Positions 10,419 through 19,172 are shown, numbered from the stretch's first letter. The stretch: 64,000 nt of DNA from Palleronia pelagia (GCF_900110115.1 NZ_FOCM01000002.1:372001-436000), one strand, 5' to 3'. Translations and numbers: made by a program. Notes: generated by a model from the sequence alone, not told the origin.

Positions 10419-10527
10419 GGCGGCACCGTGGCGCGTGTCGGTTTACGGGTCAGGGCGGGTCACGGGGAACCCCTACACGGCTTGGCGCGGCGGGCAAAGG
10501 CCCGGCCGGCCTTCACTGCCGATCCGG

Positions 10528-11499
10528 TCAGCGCCCGGCCGAGATGATTTTCTCGGCGTAGTCGAGCGCCGACAGCATGTTGCCGTGATCCGCCTTCCCG
10601 GTCCCCGCGATGTCGAAGGCGGTGCCGTGGTCCACCGAACAGCGGTTGATCGGCAGCCCCAGCGACACGTTCACCGCCGTATCGAAGGCCACCAGCTTGA
10701 TCGGGATGTGCCCCTGGTCGTGGTACTGCGCGATGACCAGGTCGAAGGCACCACGATAGGCCCGGTGGTAGACCGTGTCGGCGGGCACCGGCCCTTCGAC
10801 GGCGATACCCTCGTCCCTTGCGGCGGCGACGGCGGGGGCGATGGCCTCGTCATCCTCGTTGCCGAAAAGCCCCCCCTCGCCGCAATGGGGATTGATGCCC
10901 GCCACGGCGATGCGCGGCTCGGGGTTGCCCATCTTCTTGAGGTGCGCATTCCCGATGCGGATCGTCTCGAGCACCCTTTCCGTCGTGGCCCGCCCGATGG
11001 CCTCGCGCAGGGAGACATGGGTCGAGACGTGCAGCACGCTCAGCTTTTCCGACGCCAGCAGCATCCAGGACGACTTGGAGCCGGTCAGATGCGCCAGCAT
11101 CCCCGTGTGCCCGTCATAGTGGTGACCCGCCGCGTTCAGCGCCGCCTTGTTGATGGGCGCGGTCACGATGCAGCGCGCCGGATCTTCCAGCGCCAGGTCC
11201 ACGGCGCGCGAGATGTAGCGGAAGCACGCCTCGCCGCAGGCCGGGTCCTGGACACCGAACCGGCCGGGCAGACCGTCGGTCGCGAGGTGATCGACCTGCA
11301 GGCCGTCGCCCTCCGCCCCGACATCGATCACCGGCAGATCGACGCCCGAAACCTCGGCCGCGCGAACCAGCACGTCGCGGTCCCCGATGACGGCCACGCG
11401 CCGGCGGAGGTTCGGGTCGCGCTCGGCCAGCGCCTTGACGGTGATCTCGGGGCCGACACCGGCGGGATCGCCCATGGTCAGCAGGATCGGAGCAGTCAT
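10528..11499 (-). CDS. pdxA: PdxA-like 4-hydroxythreonine-4-phosphate dehydrogenase family protein (PdxA2 type)
   Basis: 323-residue NAD-dependent metal-binding dehydrogenase. Family motifs are [13 protein letters not shown] at the N-terminus, [20 protein letters not shown] for phosphate and metal, and [12 protein letters not shown] near the C-terminus, with histidines and aspartate as metal ligands. ATG 11499 follows GGAAAG. Classic PdxA acts in pyridoxal-phosphate synthesis. However, this copy is divergent from a DUF1537 kinase, the pairing known from four-carbon acid sugar catabolism, where PdxA2 oxidises and decarboxylates the 4-phospho acid (D-threonate pathway) to dihydroxyacetone phosphate. 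I therefore favour the catabolic PdxA2 role over vitamin B6 synthesis, with moderate confidence. Confidence 0.85.
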   Translation of the reverse strand: MTAPILLTMGDPAGVGPEITVKALAERDPNLRRRVAVIGDRDVLVRAAEVSGVDLPVIDVGAEGDGLQVDHLATDGLPGRFGVQDPACGEACFRYISRAVDLALEDPARCIVTAPINKAALNAAGHHYDGHTGMLAHLTGSKSSWMLLASEKLSVLHVSTHVSLREAIGRATTERVLETIRIGNAHLKKMGNPEPRIAVAGINPHCGEGGLFGNEDDEAIAPAVAAARDEGIAVEGPVPADTVYHRAYRGAFDLVIAQYHDQGHIPIKLVAFDTAVNVSLGLPINRCSVDHGTAFDIAGTGKADHGNMLSALDYAEKIISAGR

Positions 11500-11594
11500 T
11501 GGGTCTTTCCTTTCGTCTTGGCGGTCCCGGTGTGGGCGTTGCGCCCGCCCGGACCGGCGCATAGCATCAACGGCGTCCGAGTGCCGAGGTTCGC

Positions 11595-12614
11595 GTGCAA
11601 GTTCTCATCATCGCCGACGACCTGACCGGAGCGCTGGACAGCGCCGTCGCCTTCACCGGTGGCGGGCGCAGCGTGGTTGTGGCCCGCGACGTGGCCCGCA
11701 TTCCCGAGGCGCTGGAGCGTGCGCCGGATGTGCTGTCGGTCAACCTGGCCTGCCGCGAGGGCGACGCCGAAACCGCGCGGGCGCGGATGCGGGCTTGCAC
11801 CGACCGGCTCGATCTGGGTGCGGTGCCGGTCGTGATCAAGAAAGTGGACTCGCGGCTCAAGGGCCATGTCGGCGTCGAATGCGCCGCGCTGGCCGACGCC
11901 ATGGCACCCGAGCGGATCGTCGCACTGCCCGCCGTTCCGCAGATGGGGCGGATCCAGAAGGAAGGCGCCGTGACGGGCGACGGCATCGACGCGCCCATCG
12001 CGCTGGCGCCGCTGTTCGACCGGCCGGTGACGATCCCCGAGGCCACGACGGACGCGCAGTTGGACACCTGCGTCGCCGCGGAGGGCCGCGTGCTGTGGGT
12101 GGGGGCGCGGGGCCTGTGCTTTGCCCTGGCGCGGCGGCTGTTCGGTCCGCTCGATCCGGTAAACGGGCAACTGGCGCATCCGCTGGTCTTCGCCGTCGGC
12201 TCGCGCGACCCGATCACCGTTGACCAGGTCGAGGCGCTGCGCGTCTTGCTGCCCATAACCGCATTGCCCGACGGGCGGGCGACCGGGGACGTCCCCGCCG
12301 GCGGGACCACCGTCTTCCAGATGACCGAGAGCCGCGCGGGCCGGACGCCGGAGGATGCCGCACGCGATTTCGCCGACGCGGTCGCAGACCACTTGCGCGC
12401 CACCCGGCCCGACGGGCTTCTCGCCACCGGGGGCGAGACGGCGCAGGCAATCCTCGACCGGCTGGGCATCGGCGTGCTGCAAGTCCGCGCTGAACTCGCC
12501 CCCGGCGTGCCCGTCAGCGAGGCCCACGTGCCATGGGGCACGTTGCAGATCGCCACCAAGTCCGGCGGCTTCGGCGAATCCGACCTGCTGCGACGGATCG
12601 CGCGCGGCGCCTAG
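11595..12614 (+). CDS. Four-carbon acid sugar kinase family protein (DUF1537)
   Basis: 339-residue ATP-dependent kinase. The N-terminal substrate domain begins [13 protein letters not shown] with the conserved DD(L/F)TG, followed by [12 protein letters not shown]. The C-terminal nucleotide-binding domain carries [11 protein letters not shown] and IATKSGGFG near the end. Both are signatures of the DUF1537 kinases, which phosphorylate C4 acids such as threonate or erythronate, or 3-oxo acids. The start is GTG 11595; the gene is divergent from pdxA with 95 bp between starts. It would supply the phosphorylated substrate for the PdxA-like enzyme. At 339 residues it is shorter than the usual 410-430, so the substrate may differ from characterised members. 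Confidence 0.85.
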   Translation: MQVLIIADDLTGALDSAVAFTGGGRSVVVARDVARIPEALERAPDVLSVNLACREGDAETARARMRACTDRLDLGAVPVVIKKVDSRLKGHVGVECAALADAMAPERIVALPAVPQMGRIQKEGAVTGDGIDAPIALAPLFDRPVTIPEATTDAQLDTCVAAEGRVLWVGARGLCFALARRLFGPLDPVNGQLAHPLVFAVGSRDPITVDQVEALRVLLPITALPDGRATGDVPAGGTTVFQMTESRAGRTPEDAARDFADAVADHLRATRPDGLLATGGETAQAILDRLGIGVLQVRAELAPGVPVSEAHVPWGTLQIATKSGGFGESDLLRRIARGA

Positions 12615-12628
12615 GGCACGAGCGCCGG

Positions 12629-13558
12629 TCAAAACCCGACCCGGTCGGCGCCCTTCAGGTCCAGCAACGCGCGCGCCTCGTCCGGGGTGGCGACCTCGAG
12701 CCCCAGCGTCTCGATCAGCCGCCGCGCCTTGGCGACCTGCTGGGCGTTGGACGTGGCCGCCTCGCCCGGTCCGATCCAGAGTGAATCCTCGAGCCCGACG
12801 CGCACGTGCCCGCCCTGCGCGGCGGCCATGGCGGCGATGTTCATCTGGTTGCGCCCCGCGCCCAGCACCGACCAGCGCCAGTCGTCGCCGAACAGCCGGT
12901 CGGCCGTGCGCTTCATGTGCGCCACGTCGTCGGGATGGGCGCCGATCCCGCCCATCAGCCCGAACACCGTCTGGATGAATAGCGGCGGCTTCACCAGCCC
13001 CGCATCAAGGAAATACTTCAGGTTATACAGATGCGCGGTGTCGTAGCATTCGAACTCGAACCGGGTGCCGTTCTCCGACAGCGTGGTGATGATCTTCTCG
13101 ATCTGGCCGAAGGTGTTGTTGAACAGGATGTCCTTGTTGCCCAGGTAGTCCCGCTCCCACTGGTGCTTGAGGTCGGGAAACCGCCCCAGCATCGGAAACA
13201 GGCCGAAATTCATCGACCCCATGTTCAGCGACGCGAGTTCCGGCGCGTGGGTGGCGGCGGGTTGCATCCGTTCCTCGACGCTCATGGTGGGCGCGCCGCC
13301 GGTGGTGATGTTCACGACCACGTCGCTGCGTTGCTTGATGACCTGAAGGAAGGGGGCGAAGGCCTCGGGCGTCTGGTCGGGGCGGCCGTCCTCGGGGTCG
13401 CGGGCGTGCAAGTGGACGATCGACGCGCCCGCCTCGGCCGCGCCCAGCGCCGCCTCGGCGATCTCGTGCGCGGTGACGGGCAGCGCGTCGGACATCGAGG
13501 GCGTGTGGATCGCGCCGGTCACGGCGCAGGTCAGGATGACTTTGCGGGAGCTTGGCAT
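12629..13558 (-). CDS. BKACE family beta-keto acid cleavage enzyme (DUF849)
   Basis: 309-residue TIM-barrel, zinc-dependent enzyme. BKACE proteins condense a beta-keto acid with acetyl-CoA and cleave it to a CoA thioester and acetoacetate. The metal-binding HLHARDP (H49, H51) and VNITTGG segments, plus GAGRNQMNIAAMAAAQGGHV and VGLEDSLW near the C-terminus, are family hallmarks. ATG 13558 has AGAGGAC upstream. It is divergent from an SDR 69 bp away, which could produce the beta-keto acid substrate by oxidising a beta-hydroxy acid. It converges on the DUF1537 kinase. The actual substrate is unknown. Confidence 0.88.
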   Translation of the reverse strand: MPSSRKVILTCAVTGAIHTPSMSDALPVTAHEIAEAALGAAEAGASIVHLHARDPEDGRPDQTPEAFAPFLQVIKQRSDVVVNITTGGAPTMSVEERMQPAATHAPELASLNMGSMNFGLFPMLGRFPDLKHQWERDYLGNKDILFNNTFGQIEKIITTLSENGTRFEFECYDTAHLYNLKYFLDAGLVKPPLFIQTVFGLMGGIGAHPDDVAHMKRTADRLFGDDWRWSVLGAGRNQMNIAAMAAAQGGHVRVGLEDSLWIGPGEAATSNAQQVAKARRLIETLGLEVATPDEARALLDLKGADRVGF

Positions 13559-13627
13559 GGGCTGTCCTCTTTCGGTTCGGTCGCGCGGCGCGCTAGGAAG
13601 GGATGGAAATCAGGGAAGGAATTGAAG

Positions 13628-14395
13628 ATGGACTGGGGAATGACGGGCGCACGGGTGATCGTGACGGGTGGCGCGGCGGGCATCGGCCTGGCCACCGCGC
13701 GGGCCTTCGCCGACGCGGGCGCGGTGGTGCATGTCTGCGACATCGACCAGGCGGCGCTGGACGCCCTGCCCGATGGCATCACCGGCACGCGCGCCGACAT
13801 GGGCGACGCGGTCCAGATCGAGGCCTTCGTCTCGGGCGCCATCGCGGCCATGGGCGGGCTGGACACGCTGGTGAACAACGCCGGCATCGCCGGGCCGACC
13901 GCGCCGGTGGACGAAATCGACGATGCCGACTGGGCCGCCACGATCGAGATCTGCCTGACCAGCCAGTTCCGCGCCACCCGCCACGCCGCCGCCGCGCTGC
14001 GGGCCAGCGACAACGCGAGCATCGTCAACATCTCGTCCCTGGCGGGACGGCTGGGGTTTGGCCTGCGCACACCCTACGCGGCGGCCAAGTGGGGCGTGAT
14101 CGGCTTCACCAAGTCGCTGGCCATCGAGATGGGCCCGGACGGGGTGCGCGCCAACGCGATCCTGCCGGGCATCGTGTCGGGTGACCGGCAGGTGCGCGTC
14201 CTGACCCAGAAGGCCGAGCGGCAGGGCCGCAGCTTTGCCGAGGTCGAGGCCGACGCCCTGCGCTATACCTCCACCGGCGCCTATGTCGCGCCCGAGGATA
14301 TCGCCCATCAGGCGCTGTATCTCGCCAGCCCGCTGGGCCGGGCGGTGTCGGGGCAGGCCATTTCGGTTTGCGGCGACACGCAGATGCTGACCTGA
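13628..14395 (+). CDS. Short-chain dehydrogenase/reductase
   Basis: 255-residue NAD(P)-dependent SDR. The cofactor loop is TGGAAGIG at 13-20, NNAG at 83-86, and the catalytic Ser136/137, Tyr150 and Lys154 are all present (NISSLAG, YAAAKWG). D38 and D40 at the end of beta-2 favour NAD over NADP. It is divergent from the BKACE gene and most likely oxidises a hydroxy acid to the keto acid cleaved by that enzyme. It converges on the TRAP permease gene with only 14 bp between stops. The family is certain; the substrate is not. Confidence 0.88.
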   Translation: MDWGMTGARVIVTGGAAGIGLATARAFADAGAVVHVCDIDQAALDALPDGITGTRADMGDAVQIEAFVSGAIAAMGGLDTLVNNAGIAGPTAPVDEIDDADWAATIEICLTSQFRATRHAAAALRASDNASIVNISSLAGRLGFGLRTPYAAAKWGVIGFTKSLAIEMGPDGVRANAILPGIVSGDRQVRVLTQKAERQGRSFAEVEADALRYTSTGAYVAPEDIAHQALYLASPLGRAVSGQAISVCGDTQMLT

Positions 14396-14409
14396 CCCCG
14401 GCACTGCGC

Positions 14410-15687
14410 CTATCGGTAGATCAGCGTCGGCAGCCACATGGCGATGGCAGGCACGAAGGTCATCAGCAGCAGGCAGGCCACCAGCGGGATCAGGAAGGGC
14501 GACGTCGCAACGACACAGCGTTCGAACGGCACGCCCGACACCCGGCTGAGCACGTATAGCACCATGCCCACCGGCGGGGTCAGCAGGCCCAGCATCAGGT
14601 TCAGCACCATGATGACCCCGAAATGCACCGGGTCGATCCCCAGTTCGACCGCGACCGGCAGCAGCACGGGCGTCAGGATGGTGATGGCCGCCACCGTTTC
14701 CATGAAGCAGCCCACCACCAGCAGCACCAGGTTGATCATCAGCAGGATCACCCAGGGCCGGTCCGACACGCCCAAGAGCAGCGACGCCGCCATTTCGGGC
14801 ACCCGGTTCGATGTCAGGATCCAGGCGAAGATCGCCGCGCCCGCGACGACGAACAGCACCACCGCCGTCGTCTCGATGGTGTCGAAGCTCACGCGCAGGA
14901 ACCGCTTCAGCGTCAGCGTGCGATAGACGATCAGGCCCAGGAACATGGCATAGGCGCAGGCGGCCACGGCGGCTTCGGTCGGGGTGAACGCGCCCGACAG
15001 GATGCCGCCCACGATGATGACCGGCGTCAGCAGCGACAGGAACGCGCGCTTGAAGGTGATCGCCAGCACGCCCCAGGCGAAGGGCTGGTCGCGCTGGAAA
15101 CCGTAGCGGCCAGCGAAGAAGAAGATCATCAGCATCAGGCTGAGCGCCATGACGAGGCCCGGGATGAAGCCCGCCGCGAACAGCTGCCCGATCGAGGCGC
15201 CCGAGACGACGCCATAGATCACCATGGGCAGGGACGGCGGAATGATCGGCCCGATGGTCGAGGACGCCGCCGTGATGCCGACGGAGAACCCGGGATCGTA
15301 GCCCGCATCGCGCATGGCCTTGATCTCGATCGAGCCGAGGCCCCCGGCATCCGCCACCGCGGCGCCGGACATGCCGGCGAAGATCACCGAGGCGCCCACG
15401 TTCACGTGGCCCAGGCCGCCGCGCATCCAGCCCACCAGGGCGAGCGCGAAGTTGAAGATCCGTTCGGTGATGCCGGCGGTGTTCATCAGGTTGCCGGCGA
15501 GGATGAAGAACGGCACCGCCAGCAACGGGAAGCTGTCCACGCCGTTGATGACGCGGTGCGCCACCACCATCGGCGGCACCGTGCCCGACAGGATGAAGAT
15601 CGCCGAGGCTCCGGCCAGCGCGACGGCGACCGGCACGCCGATGACCAGCAGGCCGAACAGGATGACGAACATGATTCCGATGGTCAT
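14410..15687 (-). CDS. dctM: TRAP transporter large permease (DctM)
   Basis: 425-residue inner-membrane protein with about twelve hydrophobic segments of the DctM/ion-transporter superfamily. It is the sodium- or proton-coupled translocation subunit of a tripartite ATP-independent periplasmic transporter. Recognisable signatures are FFILAGNLMNTAGIT, GMSGAAVADAGGLGSIEIKA and GPIIPPSLPMVIYG. Three bases separate it from the small permease gene, so it is the last gene of the gntR-ldh/dctP/dctQ/dctM operon. The substrate should be a carboxylate, probably a hydroxylated one judging from the neighbouring enzymes. Confidence 0.93.
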   Translation of the reverse strand: MTIGIMFVILFGLLVIGVPVAVALAGASAIFILSGTVPPMVVAHRVINGVDSFPLLAVPFFILAGNLMNTAGITERIFNFALALVGWMRGGLGHVNVGASVIFAGMSGAAVADAGGLGSIEIKAMRDAGYDPGFSVGITAASSTIGPIIPPSLPMVIYGVVSGASIGQLFAAGFIPGLVMALSLMLMIFFFAGRYGFQRDQPFAWGVLAITFKRAFLSLLTPVIIVGGILSGAFTPTEAAVAACAYAMFLGLIVYRTLTLKRFLRVSFDTIETTAVVLFVVAGAAIFAWILTSNRVPEMAASLLLGVSDRPWVILLMINLVLLVVGCFMETVAAITILTPVLLPVAVELGIDPVHFGVIMVLNLMLGLLTPPVGMVLYVLSRVSGVPFERCVVATSPFLIPLVACLLLMTFVPAIAMWLPTLIYR

Positions 15688-15690
15688 GGC

Positions 15691-16254
15691 TCAATCGGCT
15701 CCCAGGGTTGCGTCTTCGTGGGCGTCGGGGTCGATCAATCGGCTGGTTCCGTCGCGAAGGTGGCGCCAGGTGTTCCAGGCCGCGAACAGGGTCATGCCGA
15801 GGAAGCATGCCGCGACGTAGTAATAGACGGTGGATTTCGGGACCTCGATGGACACCATCAGCTGGTTCGTCCGCCCCGCCAGCTGGATACAGAGCCAGGT
15901 CATCCCGGCGAAGGCCGCGGTGGTTATGAGGTCGATGACGAGTTGCGCCACGCGGCGCAGCGACCGCGGGATCCAGCGGTAGAAGAATTCGACCGCGATA
16001 TGGCTGTTCTTGCGCGCGGCCAGCATCGAGCCGGTGAAGGTCACGGCGATCAGCAGGAAGCGTGCGATCTCCTCGGTCCAGCCCAGCGAGTCGTTCAGCA
16101 CGTAGCGGGTGAAGAACTGCAGGAAGACGACGAAGGCCAGCACCCAGAAGATGACCAGCACCAGGTAATCGAGCCAGGCAATGTCATCGAGATTGATCTC
16201 GTCCTCCTCGAAGACGATGGCTTCGGGCTCGTCCGTGTCGCGCTTGTCGGTCAT
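15691..16254 (-). CDS. dctQ: TRAP transporter small permease (DctQ)
   Basis: 187-residue inner-membrane subunit with four hydrophobic helices (about 28-50, 65-83, 105-128, 143-162) and hydrophilic acidic ends. The LNDSLGWTEEIARFLLIAVTF segment is the DctQ family core. It pairs with the large permease encoded 3 bp downstream. It is separated from the binding-protein gene by a strong hairpin that could lower its expression relative to that gene. Confidence 0.92.
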   Translation of the reverse strand: MTDKRDTDEPEAIVFEEDEINLDDIAWLDYLVLVIFWVLAFVVFLQFFTRYVLNDSLGWTEEIARFLLIAVTFTGSMLAARKNSHIAVEFFYRWIPRSLRRVAQLVIDLITTAAFAGMTWLCIQLAGRTNQLMVSIEVPKSTVYYYVAACFLGMTLFAAWNTWRHLRDGTSRLIDPDAHEDATLGAD

Positions 16255-16296
16255 CGCGGTCCCCCTGGCTGGCGTGGCGTCGGTGCTGTCATGCGG

Positions 16297-16329
16297 GATG
16301 CGCGCGCGACCCCGGGCCGCGCGCGCATC
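16297..16329 (-). promoter_or_regulatory. Intercistronic stem-loop between dctP and dctQ
   Basis: GATGCGCGCGC at 16297-16307 pairs perfectly with 16319-16329 (11 bp, 11-base loop). It follows the binding-protein gene and precedes the permease genes. Such hairpins commonly protect the upstream mRNA from 3' exonucleases, or partly terminate, so that the periplasmic protein is made in excess. There is no U-tract. Confidence 0.6.
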
Positions 16330-16348
16330 CTTCGCCTATGCGAACAGC

Positions 16349-17341
16349 TTAGCTGTCGGCGCCGATAGCTTGCAGGCGATCGTAGGTTTCCTGGTCCCAG
16401 GTCGCCATGTCGCCGTTGTGCATCTCCATCACCGCCTCGCGGAAGGGCGTGATGTCGACCTCGTTCACGTTCACGCCCTGCTCGCGGAACCAATCGGCCA
16501 ACTCGGCCTCGGCGTCGCGGATCTGGCTTGTCACGCAGTCCGAGGTTTCCTCGATGATCGTGGCCAGCGTTTCCTGGTCGGCCTCGTCGAGGCTACCCCA
16601 GGTCGGCCCGCCGACGATGCCCAAAAGGCTGTCGACGATATGGCCGGTCAGGTTGATATCCGTCTGGACCTCGTAGAACTTCTTGGCCTGGATCGTCGGA
16701 AGCGGGTTCTCCTGCCCGTCCACCGTGCCCTGCTGAAGCGCGAGGTAGACCTCGGCGAAGGCGATGGGCGTGGGGTTGGCGTCGACCGCGCGCGGGAACA
16801 TCATGTAGAGCGGCGCATTCGGCACGCGCAACTTCATGCCTTCCATGTCCGCGGGCGTCTGGATCGGCCCGTTCGAGGTCGTGTGCCGGGCGCCGTAGTA
16901 GGCCAGCGTGACCGGGTGGTTGCCCGTCGCCTCTTCGTAGCCGTTCAGCATCTCCTGGAACAGGTCGCTGTTGCGGTAGGCATCCCAGTGATCGTAGTCG
17001 CGGAACATGAACGGCGCGCCGCCGATGGCGATCGGCCCGTAGGACCGGCCGGCGAAGAGCTGGCCCGTCCAGATGATGTCCACGGTGCCCAGGCCAAGTC
17101 CTTCGTTGATGTCGACTTCCTTGCCCAGGGACGAGGCCGGGAAGACCTCGATGCCCAGGCGGTTGTCGGTCTGCTCGGCCAGCTTGTCGCCGGCCTCGAC
17201 GGCGCAGGTGTGATAGGGCTCGCTCGCCTCGTAGACGTGGGCCCACTTCAGGACGCGGTCCGCATCCTGCGCGAAGGCCGGTGCGGCAACTCCGATGGCG
17301 GTGGTGGCCGCCAGTGCAATTCTCATGGTGGTCTTGGTCAT
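16349..17341 (-). CDS. dctP: TRAP transporter substrate-binding protein (DctP family)
   Basis: 330-residue periplasmic protein with a cleavable signal peptide (MTKTTMRIALAATTAIGVAA, cleavage probably after AFA). The mature part shows the DctP pattern: LKWAHV, VDIIWTG, the conserved MKLRVPNAPLYMMF with the substrate-binding Arg, and GTVDGQENPLPTIQAKKF. ATG 17341 follows GGGAGAGAG. It delivers the substrate to the DctQM permease. It lies 31 bp downstream of the gntR-ldh fusion and probably shares its transcript. The conserved Arg implies a carboxylate ligand. Confidence 0.93.
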   Translation of the reverse strand: MTKTTMRIALAATTAIGVAAPAFAQDADRVLKWAHVYEASEPYHTCAVEAGDKLAEQTDNRLGIEVFPASSLGKEVDINEGLGLGTVDIIWTGQLFAGRSYGPIAIGGAPFMFRDYDHWDAYRNSDLFQEMLNGYEEATGNHPVTLAYYGARHTTSNGPIQTPADMEGMKLRVPNAPLYMMFPRAVDANPTPIAFAEVYLALQQGTVDGQENPLPTIQAKKFYEVQTDINLTGHIVDSLLGIVGGPTWGSLDEADQETLATIIEETSDCVTSQIRDAEAELADWFREQGVNVNEVDITPFREAVMEMHNGDMATWDQETYDRLQAIGADS

Positions 17342-17372
17342 TAATCTCTCTCCCTTTTGTTCAATGACCGTT

Positions 17373-19136
17373 CTAATCCGCCCGGCCGACGTCTTCATCG
17401 AGTCCGAGCGGGGCGATTTCGTGCGTGGCGGCAAACTCCGCCAGCTCCTTGATCGTGGTCGGGTCCAGCGTGATCCCGTGCGCGCGGCGGCGACGGCCCT
17501 CCTCCCATTCGCGGTCGCCGGCGGCCATGACCGACTGCCCCGGCGCCGCGTCCGACGCGCGGATGGCGGCGCGGTAGCGTGACACGACCCGCTGGAACAC
17601 GTCGCGCCCCATGAAGGCGTCGGGATCGATGGCCAGGACAAAGGCGCCGAGACCGCGCGGCGTCGACATGTCGTCCGAGACCATCGGCGCGATTTCGCGG
17701 CTGAGCGGCGCGTCCGACAGGGCCGACGACAGGATTTCTGAGATCCCCGCAAGCCCGGCGCCCTTGTAGCCGAAGGCCGCCCCGAGCGGGGCCAGCATCT
17801 CGGCGATACCGGGCGCGGTGGTGTCAACGCCGTTCGCGTCCGAGGCCGTGCCCTCGGGCAGGGCCTTGTTCAGCGACCGCGACAGCAGCACCTTGTTGTA
17901 GGGGATCGCGCTCGTCGCCATGTCCAGGAGCCAAGGCTCCTGACCCGGTCCGGTCGGTGCGGCGAAGGCGATCGGATTGGTGCCGTGGAACCGCTCGGCC
18001 CCGCCATGCAGGCGGACGAAGGCATCCGAATTGCACACGGCCAGCCCCGCCATGCCGGCCTCGGCGATGGCGGTTGCATAGGCACCGGCGGCCCCGAAAT
18101 GCGACGACGCGCGGATGGCGACGGCCCCGACACCGTATTCGCGGGCCAGTTCGATGGCGCGATCGACCGCGGCATACCCGGCGCGCGCCCCGTGGGCATC
18201 GTCGGCGTCCAGCACCGCGGCCCCGCCGGTTCCGCGCGGAAAGCTCAGCTTGGGTGTGGTGTTCAGCCGCCCCCCGGCGAAGCCTCGCAGGTAATGGGGC
18301 AGCAGCCGGTAGCCGTGGGTGTCGACGCCCAGGCCCGACGCGTGGGCCAGCGCGCGCACGACCGATTCCGTCGTGGCGGCGTCGGCGCCCACTTTCTCCA
18401 GCGCGGCGCGGGCGAAGCGTTCCATCTCGGCCAAGCTGACGCGGGGCGGAGCGCCGACCTCGCGGCTCGCGGAGCAGAAATCGGTATAAGCATCCGCATT
18501 GTCGCGCACGTGATCGCGCAGCAGGTCTATGGCGCGCTCCAATTCGCCCGCCTGCACGGCGGCGACGATGGCGGTGTGGGTGGCGTGCGACGTCCGGATG
18601 CGGTCGCGCTCGCGGGCCAGGCGGGTACGCATGGCCTGGATGCGCGGCGCGAACTGAATGAATGTCTGTTCCAGGTAGCGGTTGCCGCAGTGGCGGAAGA
18701 TCTCGAGGTGGAATTCGTTGTCCGACCGGCTGAACGCCTCGATATCGTCAGCCTCGAGCGCGGCGGCACCGGCCTGGACCTGGGCATCGAGCGCGGCGGC
18801 CAACCCGGCGGCGTCGGACGCCATCGCCATGCGCAGCCCGTCGACCTCGAGCATCTCGCGCAGGTGAGCGAGATCGCCCATGTCCCCCGCGCTCAACTGC
18901 ATCACGCGGGCCGACCGGTTGGGCGACATCACCACGAGCCCCTCGTAGGCCAGCTCGGACAGCGCCTCGCGGATGGGGCTCTTGCTCATGTTCAGCATCT
19001 GAGAAAGCTCGGATTCGCGCAGGACGCGCCCGAAACCGAACTCGTCATAGACGATCTTCTCGCGAATGAGGTCGCGCGCGATCTCGGACAGTTTCTGCCG
19101 CCCGGTCGCCTCGCGGCTGTCCAGTGCCATGCTCAT
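17373..19136 (-). CDS. Fusion protein: GntR/FCD transcriptional regulator + Ldh-family (malate/L-lactate dehydrogenase type) oxidoreductase
   Basis: One uninterrupted 587-residue reading frame holds two complete domains. Residues about 12-80 are a GntR winged helix (ELSQMLNMSKSPIREALSEL), and 85-220 an FCD ligand domain with candidate metal ligands H143, H187 and H209. From about 231 (RVSLAEMERFARAAL) to the end it is an Ldh_2-fold NAD(P) dehydrogenase with THG at 273-275, the catalytic-type SSHFGAAGAY (H346), DMATSAI and GYKGAGLAGISEIL. Normal GntR/FCD proteins have about 220-250 residues and Ldh proteins about 340-360, so the sizes add up. ATG 19136 follows GGGAGG. It heads the dctPQM operon and lies behind a GATATAT palindrome. 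I infer a regulator whose effector is the substrate or product of its own enzyme domain. Loss of a stop codon between two former genes is the likely origin. Confidence 0.88.
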   Translation of the reverse strand: MSMALDSREATGRQKLSEIARDLIREKIVYDEFGFGRVLRESELSQMLNMSKSPIREALSELAYEGLVVMSPNRSARVMQLSAGDMGDLAHLREMLEVDGLRMAMASDAAGLAAALDAQVQAGAAALEADDIEAFSRSDNEFHLEIFRHCGNRYLEQTFIQFAPRIQAMRTRLARERDRIRTSHATHTAIVAAVQAGELERAIDLLRDHVRDNADAYTDFCSASREVGAPPRVSLAEMERFARAALEKVGADAATTESVVRALAHASGLGVDTHGYRLLPHYLRGFAGGRLNTTPKLSFPRGTGGAAVLDADDAHGARAGYAAVDRAIELAREYGVGAVAIRASSHFGAAGAYATAIAEAGMAGLAVCNSDAFVRLHGGAERFHGTNPIAFAAPTGPGQEPWLLDMATSAIPYNKVLLSRSLNKALPEGTASDANGVDTTAPGIAEMLAPLGAAFGYKGAGLAGISEILSSALSDAPLSREIAPMVSDDMSTPRGLGAFVLAIDPDAFMGRDVFQRVVSRYRAAIRASDAAPGQSVMAAGDREWEEGRRRRAHGITLDPTTIKELAEFAATHEIAPLGLDEDVGRAD

Positions 19137-19157
19137 TCGAATCCTCCCGACCTCGAC

Positions 19158-19172
19158 GATATATCATATATC
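19158..19172. promoter_or_regulatory. GntR-type operator candidate
   Basis: GATATATCATATATC is a perfect 15-bp palindrome in an otherwise GC-rich region, 21 bp upstream of the gntR-ldh start. FCD-type GntR regulators bind short A/T-rich palindromes of this size, usually in their own promoters. Autoregulation is inferred. Confidence 0.65.

Noticed and set aside
10528-11499. pdxA as the vitamin B6 pathway gene
   Set aside because: Possible, but the neighbour DUF1537 kinase and lack of ksgA/surA-type partners make the catabolic PdxA2 role more likely.
14623-16368. A long plus-strand frame opposite dctM and dctQ
   Set aside because: His/Gln/Arg-rich shadow composition; the minus strand encodes clear TRAP permeases.
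17342-17827. Upstream extension of dctP in its own frame
   Set aside because: It would bury the signal peptide and overlap the gntR-ldh gene. ATG 17341 has the ribosome-binding site and a proper leader.
17373-19136. The GntR-Ldh fusion as two genes joined by a sequencing error
   Set aside because: Not excluded, but the frame, codon use and protein pattern continue smoothly through the junction at about 18440-18460 with no homopolymer run, so I keep it as a real fusion pending resequencing.
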